Positions 9,578 to 15,195 of a DNA stretch of 35,837 nt are shown one piece after another. Numbering within the stretch: position 1 is the first letter of the stretch; every line of letters begins with the position of its first letter. The DNA comes from a virus. The DNA is taken from IMG/VR virus record IMGVR_UViG_3300031952_000071, positions 1-35,837 of that record. One strand, 5' to 3'. The position numbers and the translations under genes were made by a program. Below the pieces are notes generated by a model. The model ran no database searches, was not told the DNA's origin, and saw only the letters and a list, made by a program, of their open reading frames with translations.

Positions 9578-9951
9578 ATATCGAGATCGGAGCGCTCATC
9601 ACCGGATTTGTCGCCATCATCGCTGCTGCCATTTCGTATGGGATGAATAAAAAAGCTGATGAGCGAGCCGAACGCGATATCGCCGAAATCCAGAAAAAGA
9701 TCGAAGGAATGGACAGGTGGTCGCGTAACCATGAGGAAAAAGAGGGCGTCTGCCGTTTGAATTTTACGCAAAAGAATTCCGGACTTGAAAAACAAATTGA
9801 GATCGCCTCAACAAACCACGATCAGGTCATGGATCTGATCCGGCGGGTGGAATCCGCCATAAGTAGGATGGATGAGAAATTCGACGCGCTCACCAAGACT
9901 GTCAGCGACTTCGTGAGTCGCCGTAGCTGGGAATCAATCGATAGAAGATAG
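9574..9951 (+). CDS. Membrane-anchored coiled-coil protein, lysis cassette
   Basis: A 125-aa protein whose ATGA overlaps the hydrolase stop. Residues 4-24 (EIGALITGFVAIIAAAISYG) form one transmembrane helix. From about residue 30 to 115 the sequence is highly charged and heptad-like, predicting a coiled coil. One N-terminal helix and a long coiled coil is the general plan of inner-membrane spanins and of some holin-associated proteins. Position after the hydrolase supports a lysis role. No named family is recognised. Confidence 0.6.
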   Translation: MNIEIGALITGFVAIIAAAISYGMNKKADERAERDIAEIQKKIEGMDRWSRNHEEKEGVCRLNFTQKNSGLEKQIEIASTNHDQVMDLIRRVESAISRMDEKFDALTKTVSDFVSRRSWESIDRR

Positions 9952-9963
9952 AGGAGGGAACAA

Positions 9964-10194
9964 ATGAATAAAATCGGACTGCTTAAAATACTTCTATTTA
10001 ACGATAGCCGGAAAGTCGGTATTGGCCTTTGGTTTTACATTTCCACGGAGGTTTTCTTTTTAATGCGGCTCGTCGACACGCAGACATGGATGGCCTGTAA
10101 GGTTATGGCGCTTACCCTCATCGGCGGCGGGACGCTCGCGGATAAATTCATGGAGGCAAAAAAGGGGGCACCTAATGTTCCCAAACCTTCTTAA
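9964..10194 (+). CDS. Holin-like small membrane protein
   Basis: A 76-aa protein after GAGGAGGGAACAA. Hydrophobic stretches at about residues 20-37 (IGLWFYISTEVFFLMRL) and 42-57 (WMACKVMALTLIGGGTLA) could form two membrane helices, followed by a short polar Lys/Pro tail. Size, two helices, charged tail and location next to an endolysin fit a class II-like holin. Holins have no catalytic residues and low conservation, so this is architectural inference. The next gene starts inside its end. Confidence 0.55.
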   Translation: MNKIGLLKILLFNDSRKVGIGLWFYISTEVFFLMRLVDTQTWMACKVMALTLIGGGTLADKFMEAKKGAPNVPKPS

Positions 10195-10672
10195 GAACTG
10201 GCAGAAGGGCGCCATTGTTGGGCTGGTTCTCGCTTGCCTTACTTGCCTTACGCTTTTAGTCCAGTGGAAAAAGACGGATTCCGAACTCAAAGAAGCGCAG
10301 CTGGCCTATGAACACCCCGCCATCAAGGAAATAGTCCGCGAAGTTAAGGTGCAGGGGCCAGAGCGGATCGTTTACCGGACGATCAAGGAACCGGGGGGCA
10401 TCGAGCGAACGGAAACCGTCACGGAACGCCAGGTCACCGCATCCATCACCGAATCCGGGCATTGGAGTGAACCCGTGCCCGTCTCCACCGTGATCACGCC
10501 CATCCGGACCGACAGATATCTCTTAACCTTTGGGGTTAATCGTTTGACGCCGGATCTGGACGGAAAGGCGATACTTGTGGGATACGGTTTCAAAAACAGG
10601 CTGGATATTCAGGCGGGGGCGGTGAAGGATGTTGAAATTCGACCGATGGTGTTGGTGACGCTGCGGTTTTAA
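10175..10672 (+). CDS. Membrane-anchored periplasmic-type protein, possible spanin or lysis accessory
   Basis: A 165-aa protein whose ATG lies 20 bases before the end of the holin-like gene, after AAAGGGGGCACCTA. One transmembrane helix is seen at residues 11-29 (KGAIVGLVLACLTCLTLLV), containing two Cys. A helical stretch (32-60) is followed by a Thr/Arg/Glu-rich region and a predicted beta-rich C-terminus ending VLVTLRF. It could be an inner-membrane spanin-like protein, but the C-terminal beta domain is unusual for that. It is the last gene of the late operon and its stop overlaps the convergent micro-ORF at 10669-10749 by four bases. Confidence 0.55.
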   Translation: MFPNLLKNWQKGAIVGLVLACLTCLTLLVQWKKTDSELKEAQLAYEHPAIKEIVREVKVQGPERIVYRTIKEPGGIERTETVTERQVTASITESGHWSEPVPVSTVITPIRTDRYLLTFGVNRLTPDLDGKAILVGYGFKNRLDIQAGAVKDVEIRPMVLVTLRF

Positions 10673-10749
10673 AGCTTTCTTTCGATTAACTCTAATTTAT
10701 AGAGGATGAGAAGCAACAAAATTATAATCCAGATTAATAGATAAGACAT
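10669..10749 (-). CDS. 26-aa single-helix membrane micropeptide (tentative)
   Basis: The peptide begins MSYLLIWIIILLLLILYKLE and ends LIERKL. Nearly the whole first 17 residues are hydrophobic, then the tail is charged: a one-pass membrane peptide. The start lies four bases after the stop of the upstream micro-ORF. No Shine-Dalgarno site is visible, so it would depend on coupling. Third in a minus-strand series of small membrane proteins behind an HTH gene. It may be a toxin-like, exclusion or lysis-modulating peptide, or not expressed. Confidence 0.35.
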   Translation of the reverse strand: MSYLLIWIIILLLLILYKLELIERKL

Positions 10750-10753
10750 TTAA

Positions 10754-10909
10754 TTAATCTATGTCCACGTCTTCCGAGGAAACTTCTCTTATTTTCATTA
10801 ACATTTTCTTAATATCGATCAACTGTTTCATGATCTGGGTTTGATTCCATATGACCATCCCCAAGCTGAGAATTATAACCCAATCGATTACTGATTTTGA
10901 GATATACAT
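10754..10909 (-). CDS. 51-aa single-pass membrane protein
   Basis: Residues 7-22 (VIDWVIILSLGMVIWN) are a transmembrane helix, followed by an amphipathic helix (QIMKQLIDIKKMLMKI) and an acidic C-terminus (SSEDVDID). The start has only a weak ribosome site and lies 20 bases beyond the preceding stop. Helix plus amphipathic helix resembles small phage membrane regulators and exclusion peptides, but no family is recognised. Confidence 0.5.
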   Translation of the reverse strand: MYISKSVIDWVIILSLGMVIWNQTQIMKQLIDIKKMLMKIREVSSEDVDID

Positions 10910-10929
10910 AGCGGATTACCAATTAAGAT

Positions 10930-11079
10930 CTATTCCACGAACATATTAACGATGAAGGTTCCGAGTAGAACAAGGAGTAAACCACCAAAAATTCCTAGTG
11001 ACCATACACCTATTATTTTAAATGTGGAAAAACAGACGATGGCCAATCCCAATAATCCGACAATCCATCCGAAGACCAT
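10930..11079 (-). CDS. 49-aa two-helix membrane protein
   Basis: ATG 11079 on the minus strand follows TAGGAGGATAA, a near-perfect ribosome site that overlaps the stop of the HTH gene. The peptide is almost entirely hydrophobic, with helices at about residues 2-18 (VFGWIVGLLGLAIVCF) and 23-46 (IIGVWSLGIFGGLLLVLLG and onward). Tight coupling to the HTH gene implies one operon. A small hydrophobic protein made beside a regulator suggests superinfection exclusion, a holin antagonist or a toxin-type peptide; the sequence cannot distinguish these. Confidence 0.65.
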   Translation of the reverse strand: MVFGWIVGLLGLAIVCFSTFKIIGVWSLGIFGGLLLVLLGTFIVNMFVE

Positions 11080-11087
11080 TTATCCTC

Positions 11088-11336
11088 CTATTGCCGCATT
11101 AATGACTTACCGGGTTCTCGTTTTTTGACCATTCTCGACTTGATTTTATCCACTTCGCTTTCTTGGAATCCCAAGACGACCCGTGAGCCAATTTGAAAAC
11201 GCCGGACCTTAATTTTCTTCTGCAAAACCCACTTATAGAGAGTCATTTTGGTGATCCCCAACATCCGCATCACATCATTGGCTCCGAGCAATTCAACACC
11301 CCCATTAATCATTATGGAACTCGTGGTGTCTATCAT
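11088..11336 (-). CDS. Excisionase/MerR-type HTH DNA-binding protein
   Basis: An 82-aa protein preceded by AGGAGGATAACAGT. Residues 16-40 (LLGANDVMRMLGITKMTLYK) form the helix-turn-helix, and the wing follows (FQIGSRVVLGFQESEVDKI), the usual layout of HTH_17/excisionase-family proteins. A basic tail follows. It is the first gene of the minus-strand operon and lies next to overlapping promoters, so it may regulate its own and the divergent operon, or act as recombination directionality factor for the integrase at 13500. It is the only recognisable DNA-binding protein at this switch, so it is also the candidate repressor. Confidence 0.7.
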   Translation of the reverse strand: MIDTTSSIMINGGVELLGANDVMRMLGITKMTLYKWVLQKKIKVRRFQIGSRVVLGFQESEVDKIKSRMVKKREPGKSLMRQ

Positions 11337-11374
11337 ACTGTTATCCTCCTATCAAATAGTTTAAAGATTTTTGT

Positions 11375-11403
11375 TTGACTTCTATTTCTATTTGGTATAT
11401 ACT
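11375..11403 (+). promoter_or_regulatory. Rightward early promoter
   Basis: TTGACT (11375-11380), 17-bp spacer, TATACT (11398-11403): a close match to a sigma70 promoter. It would start transcription near 11410 and drive the recombination genes from 11463. The -10 region includes TGGTATATAC (11393-11402), shared with the 16.8-kb promoter. Confidence 0.75.
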
Positions 11404-11405
11404 CG

Positions 11406-11434
11406 ATTGTAACAGTTAGATAATCACTATTCAA
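11406..11434 (-). promoter_or_regulatory. Leftward promoter for the HTH operon
   Basis: On the minus strand, TTGAAT (11434-11429), 17-bp spacer, TACAAT (11411-11406). Transcription would start near 11399 and read the HTH gene. Its -10 box lies two bases from the -10 box of the rightward promoter and the two point toward each other, so RNA polymerase cannot occupy both. Confidence 0.7.
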
Positions 11435-11462
11435 GGAATAAACGAGCCAGGAGGAAAGTCCA

Positions 11463-12401
11463 ATGGAAGAAAAACAAGAGATTGTTGACAAGTTGCCGGC
11501 GAATGTAATTCCGCCGACGAATGGAGACAGTGAAGTTATTGAGGGGGCGGTCACGCCTTTCGAGGGTGATTACATGGAAGTCACGGTTGACGTGGCGAAG
11601 CACCTGGCCGAATATGAAAAGGCCATCGACACGATCATGAATTTCATCATCCGCCGATGTTATGCGGGGGACTTTGTGAGTCATGACAAGGAATCGACGC
11701 CCCTTGAAGACCGGACGGTCAACTTGATCGGGGCGGCGGCGGAGCGAATTGCTAGGGACTTGGGGATTCAGGAATCCAACCGGACCCAGCCCCTTAAGAA
11801 AATGAACGAGAAGTTTCCCGGCCACTACAATTATCAATGTGAGGGTGATTTCACGTTTCGGGGCCGATCCGTTCACGCCATAGGCATTGCCTCGACGAGA
11901 AACCCGTTTTATTCACGGGCTTATGGGCAGGACAAGAAACCCGAAGAAATCCGAGAGGAATATATCCAAAGGGAATGCTGGCGGGATTGCACCAAACAGG
12001 GGATCAAAGGTTTATTCGGCTTGCGCCGGATTCCGCTCATGAAACTCAAGGAATTGGGCTATGACATTTCCAAGGTCAAGTATGTGAACTTCAAAGAGGG
12101 GGAAAAGAGCGCGGGGAAGGTCAACCCGAACGCGACTGCGGCGCCGACAGGGACGGAAGCCCCCGTTTCCGACGGAAATCAATCCGCTATCACGATTGAC
12201 GACATGAAGGCATCCGTCTCGAAGAAGGGAAAGCCTTTCTATGCCGTCACCGACTCAGAAGGTTCACGGATGTATGTTTGGGGTGATGCCAAGTCCGATA
12301 ATGTCAACGCGCTCTTGATTGCATGGCGCGACAAGAAGCCCGTCAACGTCATCATAAAAACGTCCGGTAATTATTCGACTATTACGGAGATTGTCAAATG
12401 A
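11463..12401 (+). CDS. Predicted phage recombination (annealing-type) protein
   Basis: A 312-aa protein after CAGGAGGAAAGTCCA, first gene of the rightward operon. Residues 45-110 are helical. About 118-205 form the most family-like region (YNYQCEGDFTFRGRSVHA, then NPFYSRAYG, and a WRDCTKQGIKGLFGLRRIP segment). A linker rich in Ala/Thr/Gly (about 208-235) leads to a compact C-terminal beta domain (235-312) resembling a small nucleic-acid-binding fold. It overlaps by ATGA with a RecB/Cas4-like nuclease, the usual exonuclease-plus-annealing-protein pairing of phage recombination systems, so a single-strand annealing or ssDNA-binding role is inferred. No motif proves it. Confidence 0.45.
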   Translation: MEEKQEIVDKLPANVIPPTNGDSEVIEGAVTPFEGDYMEVTVDVAKHLAEYEKAIDTIMNFIIRRCYAGDFVSHDKESTPLEDRTVNLIGAAAERIARDLGIQESNRTQPLKKMNEKFPGHYNYQCEGDFTFRGRSVHAIGIASTRNPFYSRAYGQDKKPEEIREEYIQRECWRDCTKQGIKGLFGLRRIPLMKLKELGYDISKVKYVNFKEGEKSAGKVNPNATAAPTGTEAPVSDGNQSAITIDDMKASVSKKGKPFYAVTDSEGSRMYVWGDAKSDNVNALLIAWRDKKPVNVIIKTSGNYSTITEIVK

Positions 12402-13363
12402 GCGGGCCCGCAGTTTCTTTAACCATTCCAGGGGTTGAGACGCTCAAAGCGGAAATTGAAAAGAGGCGCGAGCAAGCCCTCTCACTTAAGATCGGATCTT
12501 ACCCGCGAAAAAATCCCATCCTTTCCGATCTCGGAGATTGCGACCGGCAAATCGCCTATGGTGTTACGGAATGGCAATCCAAAAAACTCCCAACCGTCGA
12601 TCTTCAAGCTCGGTTTGACGTGGGGAATCTGATGGAGCGCGAGATGATCCGGGAACTCATGGAGCTCGGCTTTGACTTCATCGGTGGACAGGAATCGGTT
12701 GTTATCAAAGGGAGGGGGGCCGTTCTTCTGGCTACTGGAAAGATCGACGGATTCATCAAATGGCAGGGCGAGAAGATCCCCGTAGAATTCAAATCCATGC
12801 ACCCAAATATCTATAACCAGGTCGAATCCATTGAGGACTTCCAGAAGAAACCGTGGCTCCGAAAATACACCCGGCAGTTGATGTTGTATTGCTTCGGTCA
12901 TAACAAGGAATACGGCCTCTTCGGGCTCACCGATTGCCTGGGAGGAAGGAAATGGTTCATCCTCTACCTTGACTTCGCTGAATGCGAATTGATGCTTAGG
13001 AGATTGGAGACCGTCCAAAGCCATCTCTCGGCAGGGACACTGCCGGACCGAATACCCTACCGGGAAGAGATCTGCGGTAAATGTGATTTCGCCACGATGT
13101 GCCTCAAAGACATCATGCGGACGGAAGCCGAGATCCTGACGGATGATGCTCTTATCGCTGACCTAGAAAAGAGAGAAAAACTCAAGGTGTCCGCAAGCGA
13201 ATACAAGAAAATCGACGAATCCGTTAAAAAGACGCTCAAGGGAATCGCCAAGGGGGTAGCCGGTGATTTCATGATTGTCGGAAAACCAACCCACAAAGAT
13301 TCCTATACAGTTGAGGCATCGGACGGTTGGGGATGTTCGATTCAAAAGTTGGATAGTAGATAA
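12398..13363 (+). CDS. Cas4/RecB-like PD-(D/E)XK exonuclease with Fe-S cysteines
   Basis: A 321-aa protein. Four cysteines have the Cas4/AddB iron-sulphur layout: Cys48 (LGDCDRQ) near the N-terminus, then Cys226, Cys229 and Cys235 (ICGKCDFATMC). Nuclease motifs are in order: an early acidic motif (GNLMERE, 76-82), Asp117 in GKIDGF, Glu130-x-Lys132 in PVEFKS, and the QxxxY motif Gln160-Tyr164 (RQLMLY). Such enzymes resect DNA ends to give 3' single strands for recombination. A C-terminal helical tail (about 250-321) is extra. The ATGA overlap with the upstream recombination gene indicates a two-gene recombination module. Confidence 0.8.
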   Translation: MSGPAVSLTIPGVETLKAEIEKRREQALSLKIGSYPRKNPILSDLGDCDRQIAYGVTEWQSKKLPTVDLQARFDVGNLMEREMIRELMELGFDFIGGQESVVIKGRGAVLLATGKIDGFIKWQGEKIPVEFKSMHPNIYNQVESIEDFQKKPWLRKYTRQLMLYCFGHNKEYGLFGLTDCLGGRKWFILYLDFAECELMLRRLETVQSHLSAGTLPDRIPYREEICGKCDFATMCLKDIMRTEAEILTDDALIADLEKREKLKVSASEYKKIDESVKKTLKGIAKGVAGDFMIVGKPTHKDSYTVEASDGWGCSIQKLDSR

Positions 13364-13499
13364 ACTTCTCACCCCCACCTTTGTTACAAATCTGTTACTT
13401 CACCAACGAATGAGATCGTTTTTTCATTCCTCGACGGAAAATTTACAACATGTTTACTTGAAAAGAAGGAGATCATGATTAACCCTAATCTTAGGTGCC

Positions 13500-14411
13500 A
13501 TGGAACAATTAGAACTCTTCACAGACGAAGCATTTATTTTGAGGGTCCCCTTTCCGGAGGCGATCCGGATCTTTCAGGAGAATTACTGGAACCATCTCCC
13601 TTCCGCAAAAGTAACGAAAGCCCACTTCCGCCGGCTCGCTTTATTCTTCAAAGGATATTTCCTCGATTCCATCTCCAAAGCCGACATAGAACGGTACCGG
13701 CGATGGATGAAAGAAATGGGATACGCCGAGGCCACCACCAACAAAGCGCATATGATTCTTTCCCGCATCTATCGGAAATTTGAGGAATACAAAGAGGGGA
13801 AAACCGTCAATGGGGTGGATTTTTCCCGGATAAAATTGCCGTTCAAGAATCCGGCCGCGATGGTGCCGAAGGTGAGTGAACGCCGGTTTGCCCGGACCGT
13901 CTTTATCACGAAGGAGCAAAAGAAAATCCTGTGCAGCTACGCTGATGAGGATCTATCCGAAATCATCGACGGACTGTATTGGACGGAATTAAGACCGTCA
14001 GACTTTTTCAGAATCACCGATAAAAGTATCGATTTATCGATAAGGGTTATATTCGGAATCCAGAACAAGACCATCACCACCAAAAACCCCAGCGGCGTGC
14101 CATTCAAAGTTTACATCCCAAACGACAAGATGGAGATCATCCGCCGTCGTATCGAAAACACGAAGCCGGGAACACCGCTCTTTCGACGAAAAAATATACA
14201 GAAGCGCTGGGCATGGGTACGCCTCCTGGCCAAAATGCCCTTCATCCAAATGAGAGACATCCGAGGCTCGGCGGCCAGCCACCTTTTGGATCAGGGAATA
14301 GACCCCGAGACTGTTCGGAAAACCCTAGGACATACAACCCTTCGAATGTTGCCCCTTTACGACAAGCGTCCCGAGAGTCGAATGATGGAGGCCACCCAGA
14401 TCTTGGTCTGA
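13500..14411 (+). CDS. Tyrosine recombinase (phage integrase)
   Basis: A 303-aa protein: SAM-like N-terminal core-binding domain (about 20-110) and a C-terminal catalytic domain. Visible catalytic residues are Arg165 (WTELRPSDF), a beta-hairpin Lys (Lys190 or Lys195), Arg255 (MRDIRGSAASHLLDQG), His278 (KTLGHTT) and Tyr287 (LPLYDKR). The usual first His of the HxxR box is Arg252, and the residue after the box Arg is Gly. ATG 13500 is the only usual start after the in-frame TGA at 13476 and has a poor ribosome site. The much stronger AAGGAG site serves ATG 13475 in another frame. The candidate attP lies about 220 bp downstream. Confidence 0.88.
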   Translation: MEQLELFTDEAFILRVPFPEAIRIFQENYWNHLPSAKVTKAHFRRLALFFKGYFLDSISKADIERYRRWMKEMGYAEATTNKAHMILSRIYRKFEEYKEGKTVNGVDFSRIKLPFKNPAAMVPKVSERRFARTVFITKEQKKILCSYADEDLSEIIDGLYWTELRPSDFFRITDKSIDLSIRVIFGIQNKTITTKNPSGVPFKVYIPNDKMEIIRRRIENTKPGTPLFRRKNIQKRWAWVRLLAKMPFIQMRDIRGSAASHLLDQGIDPETVRKTLGHTTLRMLPLYDKRPESRMMEATQILV

Positions 14412-14427
14412 ATTTAAAAAATATTTC

Positions 14428-14456
14428 TTGACTCGAAATTTATTTTAAAGCAGTAT
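14428..14456 (+). promoter_or_regulatory. Possible promoter for the structured intergenic RNA
   Basis: TTGACT (14428-14433) is a good -35. With a 17-bp spacer the -10 is CAGTAT, only a partial match. If used, the transcript would begin near 14463, almost exactly at the first arm of the large inverted repeat. Confidence 0.35.
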
Positions 14457-14495
14457 CGGATCATTATGCGAGGGTATGGGTTTAAACCAAAATTT

Positions 14496-14531
14496 AAAAA
14501 ACCGCGGCGCGAAAGTGCTAGTGGTTTTTTT
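14496..14531. terminator. Bidirectional intrinsic terminator with GAAA tetraloop
   Basis: AAAAAACCGC pairs with GTGGTTTTTT around an inner GCGC-GAAA-GTGC hairpin. A-run on the left and T7 on the right make it functional in either direction. It is well placed to end the integrase transcript. Confidence 0.75.
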
Positions 14532-14589
14532 ATGCCCGAACCAACCCATAGCCTCGCAGCCATGAATAGGTCTCGGGCATTTTTATTTC
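14532..14589 (+). terminator. Second intrinsic terminator-like hairpin
   Basis: ATGCCCGA (14532-14539) pairs perfectly with TCGGGCAT (14573-14580); ACC/GGT extends the stem past a bulged C. It is followed by TTTTATTT. The loop is long (about 26 nt) and contains arm A' of the larger inverted repeat, so formation may depend on the upstream arm. Confidence 0.5.
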
Positions 14590-14627
14590 AACTGGACGAA
14601 CCGCTTCAAAAATCTACCTAGCAACTT

Positions 14628-14666
14628 GCGGGTGTGGTTCAATGGTAGAATGCAACCTTGCCAAGG
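14628..14666 (+). other. 5' half of a tRNA-Gly(GCC): candidate attP core
   Basis: The 39 nt from GCGGGTG to CCAAGG read as a tRNA-Gly acceptor 5' strand, D-arm (GTTC-AATGGTA-GAAT) and anticodon stem-loop with anticodon GCC (CCTTGCCAAGG). Pairing breaks at the third base of the 3' side of the anticodon stem, and no matching T-arm or CACCCGC acceptor strand follows. It is therefore a fragment, not a working tRNA. A tRNA fragment beside a tyrosine integrase is the classic attachment-site arrangement, although carrying the 5' half is less common than the 3' half. Confidence 0.65.
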
Positions 14667-14694
14667 ATAGGCAATAGGTCGTAAACCTGAAGTG

Positions 14695-14717
14695 AGTTCG
14701 TCCCTCGGGGGCGAACT
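14695..14717. repeat. Perfect 10-bp hairpin
   Basis: AGTTCGTCCC pairs with GGGGCGAACT (one G-T pair) around a three-base loop. No T-run follows, so it is not a terminator. It lies 29 bp beyond the tRNA-Gly fragment and may be a recombination arm site or part of a leader RNA. Confidence 0.55.
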
Positions 14718-14799
14718 TGAACGCATCTGCATCAATTGACGTAATCCAAGACATCATCCTTCGTGATGTCCCAATCATTCCCTCTTTCCCCTCGATAAG

Positions 14800-14840
14800 C
14801 CCGTCATCGCACTCCCCCCGCGGTGACGGGTCTTTTTTTT
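14800..14840 (+). terminator. Intrinsic terminator before the replication module
   Basis: CCCGTCATCGC (14800-14810) pairs with GCGGTGACGGG (14820-14830), an 11-bp stem with one G-T pair, followed by TCTTTTTTTT. It ends 13 bases before the ATG at 14854, so transcripts entering from the left must pass it by read-through or antitermination. Confidence 0.85.
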
Positions 14841-14853
14841 ATGAGGTCCCGCG

Positions 14854-15195
14854 ATGACCCAGTTAACTTTCGACGACGTTGGGGCACGGCGATTTCCGGA
14901 CATCCAAAAGCACATCGAAGAGAAATTCCTCAAATTCCACGAAGAAAATCCAGAGGTCTACAGGCTATTCAAAAAATTCGCCCATCAGTCCCGCCGGTTT
15001 AAGGATCACTTTGGCGCCAAAGCCATCGCGGAGCGGATCCGCTGGGAAGTGGCTTCCTACTCGATCCCGGGTGACTTCAAAATGAACAACAACTTCCCCT
15101 CCGTCATGGCCCGGATGCTGATCGAAGAAGACCCCTCTTTCCATGATTTTTTTTCAATTCGCCACACCCCCGGCGCAGTTGAGATTATCCAATGA
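14854..15195 (+). CDS. Conserved phage protein of unknown function (replication neighbourhood)
   Basis: A 113-aa protein after TGAGGTCCCGCG. It has the pattern I recognise from a widespread unnamed phage family: ENPEVYRLFKKFA (residues 30-42), an IAERIRWEVAS core (about 60-70), FKMNNNFPSVMARML (75-90), and a final Pro-x-x-x-x-FFSIR segment. The family is compact and helical and usually sits in early or replication gene clusters. Its reaction is unknown. The next gene starts four bases before its end, implying co-translation with the initiator. Confidence 0.65.
   Translation: MTQLTFDDVGARRFPDIQKHIEEKFLKFHEENPEVYRLFKKFAHQSRRFKDHFGAKAIAERIRWEVASYSIPGDFKMNNNFPSVMARMLIEEDPSFHDFFSIRHTPGAVEIIQ

Larger units (their letters stand above)
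14463..14589 (+). ncRNA. Candidate structured RNA with nested and crossing helices
   Basis: Three complementary pairs occur. Arm A, 14467-14482, pairs with A', 14543-14558 (15 of 16 bases). Arm B, 14496-14505, pairs with B', 14521-14530, and is capped by GCGC-GAAA-GTGC. Arm C, 14532-14542, pairs with C', 14569-14580. A-A' and C-C' cross, so they either form a pseudoknot or are alternatives, as in an attenuator or riboregulator. A 51-codon reading frame (14466-14621) overlaps it but lacks a ribosome site. The region also adjoins the probable att site, so some symmetry may serve recombination instead. Confidence 0.4.

Noticed and set aside
13475-13783. 102-codon frame overlapping the integrase start
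   Set aside because: It has a strong ribosome site but its sequence is a shadow of the integrase; treated as possible out-of-frame initiation instead.
14466-14621. 51-codon frame in the integrase downstream region
   Set aside because: No ribosome site, and the same bases form extensive inverted repeats and two terminators; kept only as an alternative to the RNA reading.
14628-14720. A complete, possibly intron-bearing tRNA-Gly
   Set aside because: The anticodon stem fails after two pairs and no matching T-arm or acceptor 3' strand is present.
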